Shown: positions 27,466-36,498, counted from the stretch's first letter. The stretch: DNA of 64,000 bases from JAILEN01 sp036723975 (GCA_036723975.1 DAIMGJ010000010.1:17432-81431), one strand, 5' to 3'. Made by a program: numbers and translations. The notes: a model not told the origin generated them from the letters alone.

Positions 27466-29148
27466 ATGCGTAATGAAAAACAAGCGCTTGCTATCGAGCA
27501 TTTTACGGGACCCTGCCTTGTAATTGCGGGTCCCGGCTCCGGCAAGACCAAATGTCTGGTTGAGCGGGTTAGTCATCTGATCTTTGCTCACAATATTTCC
27601 CCTGAAAAAATTCTTGTTTTAACATTTTCCAAAGATGCTGCGGATGAAATGAAAGCTCGTTTCGTTAAGCAGTCTTCTTTGCGTGGGAAAATGCCGTTTT
27701 TCGGTACCTTCCATTCTTTCTTTTTTTCGGTATTGAAAGATGAACTTGGATTAAACAGTCATTATATATTGCCTCATAATGAAGCATTGAAATTAATAAA
27801 AAAGGTTTGCTTGAACCGGAAGGTTTTTATCGAAAACTCTGATTTACAAAATGTTTTAAAGGAGATTTCATGCTGTATCAATAAAGACATAGCTCCGGAG
27901 GAATTCGAATCAAAACTGTTAAATACAAAATTTGCACAGGTTTTTTACGATTATAGAAGAGAAAAAGAAGCTTGCAGAATGATTGACTTTGATGATATGC
28001 AGATGAAAGTCTATGAATTGTTTTTGCAAAAAGAAAAGATTCTTAAAAAGTGGCAAAAAAGATTTGAGTTTGTTTTGGTGGATGAAGTACAGGATATCAA
28101 TAAACCGCAGTTTCTCATTATGAAACTTTTGGTAAAACCACATCAGAATCTTTTTGCAGTGGGAGATGATGATCAGTCGATTTATGCATTTCGCGGTGCG
28201 GTCCCGGGAATTGTGCACTCTTTTCCGAATGAATTCTTGAATTTAAAAATCATTGTTTTGGATGTAAATTACCGGAGTCATAAACGGATTGTCGCTGTTT
28301 CTTCCAGATTTATCGCTCATAATAAAAATCGTTTTGAAAAAGAGTATAAAAGTTTTTCGGATGCAAACGGCGTGGTTAAATACTTTCAATTTGATAATGA
28401 GCAAAAAGAATGCGAGTATATATTTAATGAAATTATAAAAGCAGAGGGTGAAACCATAGGTGTTTTATACCGAAACAATAGAGAAGGACTGCTTCTCAGT
28501 CGCTTTTTGGAACGGAAAGAGATTTGTTATTTTGCAAAAGAATGTTTTTCATATCAAAGCCAAAATGAAATCTTAAATGACGTAATTTCATTTTTGGGCG
28601 ATTATTACCATGTGGAGGATAATCACTGTAAAAGTAATTTTAAACTACATTTACAGGAGGATGCTTTTGTTCCAAACTCCTATGGTTCTCTTTTCAATAT
28701 GTTTCGCAAGGCATGGGGGTATGAGAATTATTTGAAAGAAAAATACGGGCGTGATTCTATGCAATTTGAAGAGTGTTTGTATTATTTATCAGAAATTCAA
28801 TGCTTATTAAAAAGCTATCAAAAGAACACAAATATTTTGGATGTGCTTCGGGATTTAAAAAAACTAAAGATGAAAGAAAATTTTCGTACAGATGTTAAAA
28901 GCGATGCCAGAGTATTTCTATATACATATCATGGCTCGAAAGGGTTGGAGTTTGATCGGGTGTTTTGCATCAATGTAAATGAAGGTATCGTACCAGGTGT
29001 ACTTTGTAGCGAAGATTTGGAAGAGGAAAGAAGAATGTTTTACGTTGCCATTACAAGAGCCAAACATAATCTTTCTGTTTGTTGTATAAAAAACAGAGGG
29101 GGAAAATCTTTATCCCCCTCCGAGTTTATAAATGAAATGAAAGCTTGA
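27466..29148 (+). CDS. Short UvrD/PcrA-like superfamily 1 DNA helicase
   Basis: A 560-residue ATP-dependent DNA helicase of the UvrD/Rep/PcrA type. All core motifs appear in order: a Q-motif start (NEKQALAIEHF), Walker A AGPGSGKT, TFSKDAADEMKARF, Walker B VLVDEVQD, GDDDQSIYAFRGA, NYRSHKRIV, TYHGSKGLEFDRVFCINVNE and RRMFYVAITRAKHNL. The chain is about 150-200 residues shorter than PcrA; the space normally filled by subdomain 2B is reduced. It may have a special partner or substrate (inference). A minus-strand gene begins its stop codon at the very next base. Confidence 0.93.
   Translation: MRNEKQALAIEHFTGPCLVIAGPGSGKTKCLVERVSHLIFAHNISPEKILVLTFSKDAADEMKARFVKQSSLRGKMPFFGTFHSFFFSVLKDELGLNSHYILPHNEALKLIKKVCLNRKVFIENSDLQNVLKEISCCINKDIAPEEFESKLLNTKFAQVFYDYRREKEACRMIDFDDMQMKVYELFLQKEKILKKWQKRFEFVLVDEVQDINKPQFLIMKLLVKPHQNLFAVGDDDQSIYAFRGAVPGIVHSFPNEFLNLKIIVLDVNYRSHKRIVAVSSRFIAHNKNRFEKEYKSFSDANGVVKYFQFDNEQKECEYIFNEIIKAEGETIGVLYRNNREGLLLSRFLERKEICYFAKECFSYQSQNEILNDVISFLGDYYHVEDNHCKSNFKLHLQEDAFVPNSYGSLFNMFRKAWGYENYLKEKYGRDSMQFEECLYYLSEIQCLLKSYQKNTNILDVLRDLKKLKMKENFRTDVKSDARVFLYTYHGSKGLEFDRVFCINVNEGIVPGVLCSEDLEEERRMFYVAITRAKHNLSVCCIKNRGGKSLSPSEFINEMKA
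29088..29120 (-). terminator. Minus-strand terminator inside the helicase gene
   Basis: GAGGGGGA (29096-29103) pairs with TCCCCCTC (29113-29120). On the minus strand the hairpin is followed by TGTTTTTTA, so it has the form of an intrinsic terminator for the DUF1292 gene. On the plus strand no T-run follows, and the sequence encodes part of the helicase C-terminus. Confidence 0.75.
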
Positions 29149-29460
29149 TTATGCTTCTTCCGCTTCGTCCTGGATTTCCTGGAAGCGTTTGCCAACGCGT
29201 TCATATTCGTCGTCAGACTGGATGTTGTCAAGATGTGGTTCGCCGGTAGTTTCATCTTCGAAATAACGATAGATAAATACTTCGTTATCATTTAACGGCT
29301 CGCCGTTTTCATCAACCGGCAATAAAGCGATGTAGTCCATGTCATCAACATCAAAAATTGTAATGATTTCGCACTCTAATTCTGTGCCGTCATCCAGCTC
29401 CAAAGTTACCATTACATCGGTATCGTTATCATCAACAGGGAAAATTTCTTCTTTACTCAA
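29149..29460 (-). CDS. DUF1292 family acidic protein (YrzB-like)
   Basis: A small, very acidic protein of 103 residues. The core VMVTLELDDGTELECEIITIFDVDDMDYIALLP... fits DUF1292, found in Firmicutes beside the yrrK/yrzB genes and of unknown function. The middle segment IYRYFEDETTGEPHLDNI is also family-like. The start is taken as TTG at 29460, since AAGGAG lies 7 bp before it; an upstream TTG at 29478 lies before the ribosome site. It converges on the helicase gene with no gap, and its terminator sits inside that gene. Confidence 0.85.
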   Translation of the reverse strand: MSKEEIFPVDDNDTDVMVTLELDDGTELECEIITIFDVDDMDYIALLPVDENGEPLNDNEVFIYRYFEDETTGEPHLDNIQSDDEYERVGKRFQEIQDEAEEA

Positions 29461-29545
29461 TGTTGTTCTCCTTATCAAAATTTTTCATCATTATATAAAA
29501 ACAATTGAAAAAATGCAATGAAGAAGAGAAAGAACAGGAGATTAG

Positions 29546-29575
29546 TTGGCGAAAATGAAAGAATTATGCTAAAAT
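29546..29575 (+). promoter_or_regulatory. Candidate SigA promoter for the GH13-like gene
   Basis: TTGGCG and an extended -10 (ATGCTAAAAT) are separated by 18 bp, about 60 bp before the coding start. Confidence 0.55.
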
Positions 29576-29637
29576 ATATAGGATTTTTTTACATGATATA
29601 GTACATGAAACGAAAAAATCGGAAAGAGGAAATGTTA

Positions 29638-31485
29638 GTGGCACTTGCTGTAAAAATCGGAGACTTTCAAGAATATGGTGCGATTATAAGAGATAACGAT
29701 GTTATCTTTACTTTTGATACAAAAAAGCTATCAAGCGCTTCTGTATTGCTCTATGATATCATGTCAAAGAAATTGATTCATGAGATTAAACTTCCAAAAG
29801 AATATTCAGTAGGAAGGGTCTATTCTGTCTGTGTATCCGGATTGGATTATAAAAACCTTTGCTATCTGTTGAAATCAGACAAACAGATATTTTTGGATCC
29901 TTATGCAAAATCTGTCATCGGTCGTGAGAATTGGATGGATTCCAAACGATATGAAGAGGATTACAAAGTCTATGGCGGTTTTTTAAAGGAGGATTTCGAT
30001 TGGAAATATCCTTCTGCAAAAATTCAGTCTAAAGACATGATTATGTACAAACTTCACATGCGTGGCTTTACTATGGATCATAAGTTGAATCGATCTGAAA
30101 AAGGAAATTACAAGGGCATCATTGCTTTACTTCCCAAGTTAAAAGAATTGGGGATTACCACATTAGAGTTTTTGCCCATTTATGAGTTTGAAGAAATGCG
30201 CTATAAGTCTGAACCCAGGATTTCTTCCGGAAAAAAGGCAAAAGAAGTATATTTTCCTGCCTACGGAACCAATTATTGGGGATATGGTAAAGGAGATTAT
30301 TTTTCTCCAAAGGCTTCTTATTTTGGTGGAAAAGACTGCGTGAACCATGCAAAAGAAATGATTGATGCCATTCATGGTATGCATATGGAAGTGATTATGG
30401 GGATTTCATTTTCCAATGAGGATACCGCAGATTATATGAATAGAGTATTGCAGTATTGGGTGAAAGAATACCATGTGGATGGTTTCCATTTACTGGGAGC
30501 TGCACTACCTATGGAAAGAATTGTAAAACAACCGTATCTCGCGGACACCAAATTGTTTTATGACAGTTTTTCCGCAGATGTTTTGTATTCTGAGGAGGAT
30601 AGAAAGCATCTGTATGTTTACAATGATGATTTCATGTACCCACTTCGAAGATTACAACATCATATGGATGGCAATATTGCAGATTTTGCGGATCAGATGC
30701 GTCGACAGGGAGAACATTTCGGTTTCGTAAACTATGCAGCCTCCAATAACGGATTTTGTCTTTGGGATGTATACAGTTACGGAGAAAAGCATAATTCTGA
30801 TAACGGAGAGGATAATACAGACGGCAGTAATTATAACTGCTCTCATAATCATGGCGTGGAAGGCCCTACAAAAAAGGCAACCATTAATCGGATTCGTCTT
30901 ATGAACGCCAGATGTGCCATTACTTCCGCGCTGTTGTCTCAGGGTGTCCCGCTTATTCTGGCAGGAGACGAAGTTAATAATTCTCAAAGCGGAAACAACA
31001 ATCCTTATTGTCAGGATAATAAAATCGGTTGGGTGAATTTTTCGTCCAGAAAATCTGCAATGAAGTTTCGCGAATATGTAAAAGCCGTGATTCGGTTTCG
31101 AAAGGAACACGACATACTTACCAAAGATACCCCTATGCAGTTGAATGATTATAAGCATGTGGGTATTCCGGATTTATCCTATCATGGCAGAGAACCCTGG
31201 ATTATGGGAATCGGTGCCGAAAAAAAGGCAATCGGGATTTATTACAGTGGACTGTATTCCGCTTCAAAGAACAAGGAAGATGTGATGCTGCTTTACAATT
31301 TTTACTACGATACGGAAACCTTTGCCGCACCGAAGTTGCCGGGAAAGAAAAAATGGTATTTTGTGACAAATACGTCACTTGATACTTTTGTTCCCGATAC
31401 CAAACCATTGGAGGACCAGACCATGGTTTCTGTCCCCGGTGGAACCGTTACGATATTGGTAGGAAAGGAAGTTTCAAATGAATAG
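29638..31485 (+). CDS. GH13 (isoamylase/pullulanase-like) protein lacking catalytic residues
   Basis: About 615 residues with the layout of glycogen-debranching GH13 enzymes: a CBM48-like N-terminus, MYKLHMRGFT, LKELGITTLEFLP, NYWGYGKGDYFSPK, then SYGEKHNSDNGEDNTDG and GDEVNNSQSGNNNPYCQDN near the C-terminal half. The catalytic regions are degenerate. The usual DVVFNH is GISFSN, GFRFD is GFHLL, and the conserved HD of region IV is NN. It is therefore probably not a hydrolase; a carbohydrate-binding or regulatory role is inferred. The start is uncertain: GTG 29638 has the best spacing from GAGGA, with ATGs at 29605 and 29632 as alternatives. Confidence 0.83.
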   Translation: MALAVKIGDFQEYGAIIRDNDVIFTFDTKKLSSASVLLYDIMSKKLIHEIKLPKEYSVGRVYSVCVSGLDYKNLCYLLKSDKQIFLDPYAKSVIGRENWMDSKRYEEDYKVYGGFLKEDFDWKYPSAKIQSKDMIMYKLHMRGFTMDHKLNRSEKGNYKGIIALLPKLKELGITTLEFLPIYEFEEMRYKSEPRISSGKKAKEVYFPAYGTNYWGYGKGDYFSPKASYFGGKDCVNHAKEMIDAIHGMHMEVIMGISFSNEDTADYMNRVLQYWVKEYHVDGFHLLGAALPMERIVKQPYLADTKLFYDSFSADVLYSEEDRKHLYVYNDDFMYPLRRLQHHMDGNIADFADQMRRQGEHFGFVNYAASNNGFCLWDVYSYGEKHNSDNGEDNTDGSNYNCSHNHGVEGPTKKATINRIRLMNARCAITSALLSQGVPLILAGDEVNNSQSGNNNPYCQDNKIGWVNFSSRKSAMKFREYVKAVIRFRKEHDILTKDTPMQLNDYKHVGIPDLSYHGREPWIMGIGAEKKAIGIYYSGLYSASKNKEDVMLLYNFYYDTETFAAPKLPGKKKWYFVTNTSLDTFVPDTKPLEDQTMVSVPGGTVTILVGKEVSNE

Positions 31486-32017
31486 CTTCTTTGGACATTT
31501 GCATACAATAAATCATCACAAAAAACTGGTGATGGAAGGTTGTTTTAAAGTTGGTTTATACAAACAAGGATTGTTACATGATTTATCCAAGTATTCCCCG
31601 GTGGAATTCTGGGTTGGGGTGAAGTACTTCCAAGGTGACAGAAGTCCGAATAATGCAGAGCGAGAGGATAAAGGAGTTTCCCTTGCCTGGTTGCATCATA
31701 AGGGCAGAAACAAACACCATATGGAGTATTGGATTGATTATTCTCAGAAAAAAGACGGACGTATGGTTGGTATGGAAATGCCTACAAAGTATGTGGTAGA
31801 GATGTTTATCGATCGAATTGCCGCATGCAAGGTTTATCAGAAAGACAAGTATACGGATAAAAGTCCTCTGGAGTATTACAAACGCGGGTTTGACCATTAT
31901 TTGATTCATCCGAATACACAGGCTCTTTTGGAGGAAATGCTTCAAATGCTTGCCGATAAGGGAGAAAAAGAAACTTTTTTGTATATTCGAAAAAATATAC
32001 TACACAATAAAAAATAA
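31478..32017 (+). CDS. DUF5662-like protein of unknown function
   Basis: A 179-residue protein with several paired histidines: HLHTINHHKKLV at the start, LLHDLSKYSPVEF, and AWLHHKGRNKHHMEYW. The HD plus HH pattern suggests a metal-binding helical domain related in look to HD phosphohydrolases, but no substrate is known. It resembles proteins labelled DUF5662, which are sometimes misnamed catalase. The ATG lies 8 bp inside the end of the GH13-like gene, so the two are translationally coupled. trpS follows after 16 bp. Confidence 0.8.
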   Translation: MNSFFGHLHTINHHKKLVMEGCFKVGLYKQGLLHDLSKYSPVEFWVGVKYFQGDRSPNNAEREDKGVSLAWLHHKGRNKHHMEYWIDYSQKKDGRMVGMEMPTKYVVEMFIDRIAACKVYQKDKYTDKSPLEYYKRGFDHYLIHPNTQALLEEMLQMLADKGEKETFLYIRKNILHNKK

Positions 32018-32032
32018 AGTTGAGGATACACA

Positions 32033-33040
32033 ATGGAAAAGGAAAAAAAGATTTTATACAGCGGAATGCAGGCAACCAGTACATTAACCCTTGGAAACTA
32101 CTTGGGGGCATTAAAAAACTGGGTGAACATTCATGAAGATTATGACTGCTTTTTCGGTGTAATGGATTTACATAGTTTAACAGTTCGTCAGGATCCGGCG
32201 GAGTTTCGCAAAAATGCCAGAAGCATTTACGCTTTATATGTGGCTGCAGGATTGGATCCGGAGAAAAACTGCGTTTATTACCAATCTCATGTGCCTACCC
32301 ATGCACAGCTTGCCTGGATTTTAAATTGCTTTACGTATATGGGTGAATTAAACCGTATGACACAGTTTAAGGATAAGTCCTCCAAACATGCGGACAATAT
32401 CAATGCCGGATTGTTTACCTATCCGGTACTTATGGCTGCAGATATTTTGCTTTATCAGGCGGATGTGGTACCGATTGGTAAGGATCAGATGCAGCATTTG
32501 GAAATCACCAGAGATATTGCTGAACGATTCAATAATATTTACGGGGATGTATTTACAATTCCGGAGCCTTATTTGGGAAAAGCAGGCGCAAAGATTATGT
32601 CTTTGCAGGAGCCTGCTAAGAAAATGTCTAAATCCGATGAAAATGAAAATGCAACTGTTCGTCTTTTAGATGATAAAGATACCATTATACGCAAGTTTAA
32701 ACGCGCGGTTACGGATTCGGAGACAGAAGTAAGATTTGATGAAGAAAATAAACCGGGGGTTTCCAATTTGATGAGTATTTATCGTTGTGTCACCGGAAAA
32801 TCATACGAAGAAATCGAAAAAGAGTTTGTCGGACGTGGATACGGTGACTTTAAGATGGCAGTAGGTGAAGCGGTAGTGGCTGAACTTGCTCCGATTCAGA
32901 AGCGTTATGATGAGCTTATGAAAGAAAAGACCTATCTTGATAAATGCATCAAAGAAAATGATGAGAAAGCATATTATTTCTCAAACAAAACACTCCGCAA
33001 AGTCCACAAAAAAGTTGGCCTTACGGAGCTGATTCGTTAA
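32033..33040 (+). CDS. trpS: Tryptophanyl-tRNA synthetase
   Basis: Charges tRNA-Trp. The 335-residue class I enzyme has the HIGH-type motif TLTLGNYLGAL and the KMSKS motif in KKMSKSDEN. GAGGATACACA precedes the ATG. It lies only 16 bp after the DUF5662-like gene, leaving no room for a T-box or trp attenuator, and converges on rqcH with a 2-bp gap. Regulation must come from the upstream promoter or act on another level. Confidence 0.96.
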   Translation: MEKEKKILYSGMQATSTLTLGNYLGALKNWVNIHEDYDCFFGVMDLHSLTVRQDPAEFRKNARSIYALYVAAGLDPEKNCVYYQSHVPTHAQLAWILNCFTYMGELNRMTQFKDKSSKHADNINAGLFTYPVLMAADILLYQADVVPIGKDQMQHLEITRDIAERFNNIYGDVFTIPEPYLGKAGAKIMSLQEPAKKMSKSDENENATVRLLDDKDTIIRKFKRAVTDSETEVRFDEENKPGVSNLMSIYRCVTGKSYEEIEKEFVGRGYGDFKMAVGEAVVAELAPIQKRYDELMKEKTYLDKCIKENDEKAYYFSNKTLRKVHKKVGLTELIR

Positions 33041-33042
33041 AG

Positions 33043-34785
33043 TTATACAAGTGTGACATCTCGTTTTTCGGGAGTGACGATGATAGAGTAGTTGGTGTGG
33101 TAAATCACGTATCCGGGAGCCGCACCGGCTACTTTTTTTAGATGTTTCTTTTGTGTATAATCGATTTCAATTTTATCCTGTTCACGCCCTGTGGAGTAAT
33201 ATCCTGCCAGAGAAGCGGCAAGTTCAAAAATATGATCCGGAAGTTCTTCGTTATTTGATTTTACAATCACATGACTTCCCGGGATGGTTTTTGCGTGAAA
33301 CCACCAGTCATTTCCCGTAGCAATTTTAAATGTCACTTCTTCATTTTGATAGTTGTTTTTTCCAACATAAATGTGGTATCCATCGGAAGTAACAAAGTGT
33401 AAAGGCGCAGCTTTTTTGTGTTGCCCTTTCTTTGCGGTAGGACGTTTTTTGGTATATCCGTATTCGTATAACTCCTGACGAATCATAAGAAGGTCTTCTT
33501 CGGATTCAGAGGTGGAAAGCGCACTTAAAATTGATTCCAAATGAGAAATTGATTTTTCGGATTCTCTCATATAGGTATCAAGCGCTTCTTTGGTTCGCTT
33601 TAGTTTATTGTATTTGGCATAATACTTGTTGGCATTTTCCATGGCTGAAACGGTTTCATCCAACGGAATGGTAAGTTCTGTATTGTCATAGTAGTTTAAT
33701 ACCGTAACTTTTTTCATGCCTTCTTCCAAACGATAGGCATTTGCCGTGAGAAGCTCGCCATATAGTTTGAATTTATCCATACTTTCCGTATCTTTTAATT
33801 GCTTTTGCTGGATCAGGAGTTTCTTTCGATTACGATCCAAAAGGTTTTGAATCTGTTTTCTTAAATCATAGGAGCGTTGCTCCATATTTGTTTTTAGATT
33901 TTTTGATGAGTAGAAATACTCCAAAGCTTCTGACATGGAAGTAAATGAAATCTGTTCTTTATCTTCGTAAAAATTCAAAGCAAAAGGATATACCTCAATC
34001 GGTTTTTTGGAAGATGGATCCACAATAACCGTTGGTGCATAGTTGTTTTCTTTTAAGTCCGTTAACAGCTTCAGATAGGTTTCATAAAAGGCGTCTTTTT
34101 GCCAATCACTTAGGGATAAGACGGAAGCATCAGAATCAATATTGCATCGATAACACAGTTCTTCCGCAATAACGGGACCAAAACCAATCAGAGAAGAAAG
34201 AATCATTTTTTTCATTGAAAGCGGTTTTTTGAGTAATACGCTATAGAAATCTTCCTTGCTTAGGTCAAAGCAATCCAAATGGTCTTCCTGTGAAGGTATA
34301 AAGTAGGGGCGATTTGGCAGAACTTCTCTGACGGAGGAAACCAAAGCGCTGACATGTTTAATGCTGTCTAAAATTGTATTTTTTTCATCACAGAGAATAA
34401 TATTTGAATGCTTTCCCATGATTTCAATGTATAAATGCTTCTTTGCGGGATCACCCAATTCGTTTAGATGCTCGATTTCAAAATCCAAAACACGCTCCAA
34501 ACCAGTTTGTGTGACGGATACGATTTTCCCGCTGTTTAGGTATTTCCGAAGAACCATACAAAAATTGGGGGCAGTCATGGGGCTTACCTTGTTTTCGGAT
34601 GTTAAATATATGACGGGAAGAGAAGCAAGAGAGGAAAGCAAAAGACGATAGGTTTCTCTGTCTTTAGATGCGGTTACGATAATCTCTTCTTTTTCCGGCT
34701 GTGCTATTTTTTTTATATGACTTCCGGATAGTTTTTTATTTAGTTCATGGTTTAGTGCGTGTAAGCAAATTCCGTCGATGGACAA
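33043..34785 (-). CDS. rqcH: Ribosome quality-control factor RqcH (NFACT/FbpA family)
   Basis: Binds stalled 50S-nascent-chain complexes and recruits tRNA-Ala to add C-terminal alanine tails that mark the peptide for ClpXP. The 580-residue product has an NFACT-N domain beginning SIDGICLHALNHEL, a helix-hairpin-helix region (SLIGFGPVIAEELC), a long coiled coil in the middle and an NFACT-R domain with WWFHAKTIPGSHVIV. The start is TTG 34785, 8 bp after GGAGG, which gives the family's usual N-terminus; an upstream TTG at 34800 overlaps the ribosome site. It was formerly annotated as fibronectin-binding protein A. Confidence 0.93.
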   Translation of the reverse strand: MSIDGICLHALNHELNKKLSGSHIKKIAQPEKEEIIVTASKDRETYRLLLSSLASLPVIYLTSENKVSPMTAPNFCMVLRKYLNSGKIVSVTQTGLERVLDFEIEHLNELGDPAKKHLYIEIMGKHSNIILCDEKNTILDSIKHVSALVSSVREVLPNRPYFIPSQEDHLDCFDLSKEDFYSVLLKKPLSMKKMILSSLIGFGPVIAEELCYRCNIDSDASVLSLSDWQKDAFYETYLKLLTDLKENNYAPTVIVDPSSKKPIEVYPFALNFYEDKEQISFTSMSEALEYFYSSKNLKTNMEQRSYDLRKQIQNLLDRNRKKLLIQQKQLKDTESMDKFKLYGELLTANAYRLEEGMKKVTVLNYYDNTELTIPLDETVSAMENANKYYAKYNKLKRTKEALDTYMRESEKSISHLESILSALSTSESEEDLLMIRQELYEYGYTKKRPTAKKGQHKKAAPLHFVTSDGYHIYVGKNNYQNEEVTFKIATGNDWWFHAKTIPGSHVIVKSNNEELPDHIFELAASLAGYYSTGREQDKIEIDYTQKKHLKKVAGAAPGYVIYHTNYSIIVTPEKRDVTLV

Positions 34786-34869
34786 TTCTTTCGCCTCCAA
34801 AAATTATTTTAAATCACGTGTAGCCCTTATTTTACAAGGGTTTGCGAGGGTTGTAAAGTGGTTTTAAAT

Positions 34870-34899
34870 TTGACAAAGAATACTTGTATTTACTATAAT
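34870..34899 (+). promoter_or_regulatory. Strong SigA promoter for the yicC-gmk-rpoZ operon
   Basis: A perfect TTGACA and a perfect TATAAT are separated by 18 bp, about 70 bp before yicC. They lie in the gap between divergent rqcH and yicC. Confidence 0.85.
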
Positions 34900-34969
34900 A
34901 ACAATAATTGTGATAATTGTGTCAAAAAATAGGAACAATTATTGAATTTTAGGAGGCTTGATAAGGTTT

Positions 34970-35848
34970 ATGGCTAACAGTATGACAGGCTTCGGACGAT
35001 ATGAAAACATCGTAAATTCAATGAAAGTTTGCGTTGAAATTAAGTCCGTTAATCATCGTTTTTTAGATTTGAATCTAAAACTTCCAAGGAAATTTTCTTT
35101 CTTTGAAAATGAAGCACGCAATATTATTAAAAGTCGTATTTCCAGAGGTAAAGTGGATGTGTTCTTTTCCTTTGAGGAGAATGCAGCTGATGAGGTCGAG
35201 ATAAATTATCATCCCGAAATTGCCCAAAAATATTATGACGGGTTGATGCAACTTAAAGAACAATTTGATTTAAAAGATACGGTTTCCATAGGTCTTTTGG
35301 CAAGATTTCCGGATGTGTTTACCCAGGATGCCAAGGAAGAGGATCAGGAAGAATTAAGTGAGATTTTAAGTGAAACATTAAACAAAGCTTTAGATGATTT
35401 TGTTATAAATCGTAAAGAAGAGGGTCAGAGACTGGTTTCCGATTTGCTGTTAAAACTTGATGAAATGGAAGGTTTGGTGGCAAAAGTTGAAACTTATTTC
35501 CCTAGCATTATAGATGATTACAAAAACAGACTCTTGGCAAAAACGAAAGAACTGATTGAGAATCATCAGTTGGATGAGTCCCGCATCGCGGCAGAGGTTG
35601 TTTTATACGCAGATAAAATCTGTGTGGATGAAGAATTGGTTCGCCTAAAGAGCCACGTACAGGAGGCGAAAGACACCCTTTCCAATAAGGATGAAGTGGG
35701 TAGAAAAATGGACTTTTTGGCTCAGGAAATGAATCGTGAAAGCAATACGCTTTTGTCCAAGTCGACTGACGTTAAAGTTGCTGACGTGGGAATCGAACTT
35801 AAAACTATTATTGAGAAGATTCGCGAACAGATTCAGAATTTAGAGTAG
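34970..35848 (+). CDS. yicC: YicC family protein (endoribonuclease-like)
   Basis: A 292-residue YicC-type protein with the family start NSMTGFGRY and the segment KSVNHRFLDLNLKLPR. The C-terminal domain (DUF1732) ends TTIIEKIREQIQNLE. YicC of E. coli has been reported to act as an endoribonuclease; the role here is inferred from family. The ATG at 34970 gives the normal N-terminus, although AGGAGG is 13 bp upstream; a TTG at 34958 is too close to that site. The gene heads a housekeeping operon with gmk and rpoZ, the usual Firmicutes order. Confidence 0.92.
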   Translation: MANSMTGFGRYENIVNSMKVCVEIKSVNHRFLDLNLKLPRKFSFFENEARNIIKSRISRGKVDVFFSFEENAADEVEINYHPEIAQKYYDGLMQLKEQFDLKDTVSIGLLARFPDVFTQDAKEEDQEELSEILSETLNKALDDFVINRKEEGQRLVSDLLLKLDEMEGLVAKVETYFPSIIDDYKNRLLAKTKELIENHQLDESRIAAEVVLYADKICVDEELVRLKSHVQEAKDTLSNKDEVGRKMDFLAQEMNRESNTLLSKSTDVKVADVGIELKTIIEKIREQIQNLE

Positions 35849-35857
35849 GAGATTGGT

Positions 35858-36496
35858 ATGGATTTCAGTAAAGGATTGGTAATTGTTTTATCCGGTTTTT
35901 CCGGTGCGGGAAAAGGCACCATAATGAAACACCTGTTAAAACTTCATAAAGACGAGTACAATCTGTCTATTTCCGCTACTTCCAGAGAGAAGCGTACCGG
36001 AGAAAAGGAAGGCCGTGATTATTTCTTTAAGACTCGTGAAGAATTTGAAGAAATGATTAAGAATAATGAACTTTTAGAATACACAGAGTTTAACGGAAAT
36101 TATTACGGAACTCCCAAGGAATATGTTGAAACTATAGTGAATCAAGGAAAAGACGTTATTTTGGAAATCGAGATTGACGGAGCTTTGCAGGTAAAAAAGC
36201 TTTATCCTGAATCTCTTTTATTATTTGTTACACCACCAACTGCAACTTCTTTGAAAGAGCGTTTGGTAGGCCGTGGAACCGAAACCAAAGAAGTGATTGA
36301 ACAAAGATTGTCTATAGCTTACGATCAGTCATTTTTAATGGATAAATATGATTATCTGGTGGTGAATGATGATTTGTCAAAATGCGTAAAACGCGTTCAT
36401 AATACCATTCAGGCCGAGAAGTATCGTGCTTCCAGAAATCAGGAAAATATTGATATTATTCAAAAAGAATTGAAGATGTTTTCGAAAGGAGAATAA
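35858..36496 (+). CDS. gmk: Guanylate kinase
   Basis: Phosphorylates GMP and dGMP to the diphosphates with ATP. The 212-residue product has the P-loop SGFSGAGKGTIMKHLL, the GMP-binding segment SATSREKRTGEKEGRDYFF, and EYTEFNGNYYGTP. All expected motifs are intact. It lies 9 bp after yicC and 2 bp before rpoZ. This trio is conserved widely, linking nucleotide supply and transcription. Confidence 0.97.
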   Translation: MDFSKGLVIVLSGFSGAGKGTIMKHLLKLHKDEYNLSISATSREKRTGEKEGRDYFFKTREEFEEMIKNNELLEYTEFNGNYYGTPKEYVETIVNQGKDVILEIEIDGALQVKKLYPESLLLFVTPPTATSLKERLVGRGTETKEVIEQRLSIAYDQSFLMDKYDYLVVNDDLSKCVKRVHNTIQAEKYRASRNQENIDIIQKELKMFSKGE

Positions 36497-36498
36497 AA

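Noticed and set aside
29605..29637. ATG 29605 as the GH13-like start
   Set aside because: No ribosome site precedes it, and it is upstream of GAGGA at 29626-29630; kept only as an alternative.
30652..31158. 168-residue frame antisense to the GH13-like gene
   Set aside because: No supporting signals; the plus-strand gene is continuous.
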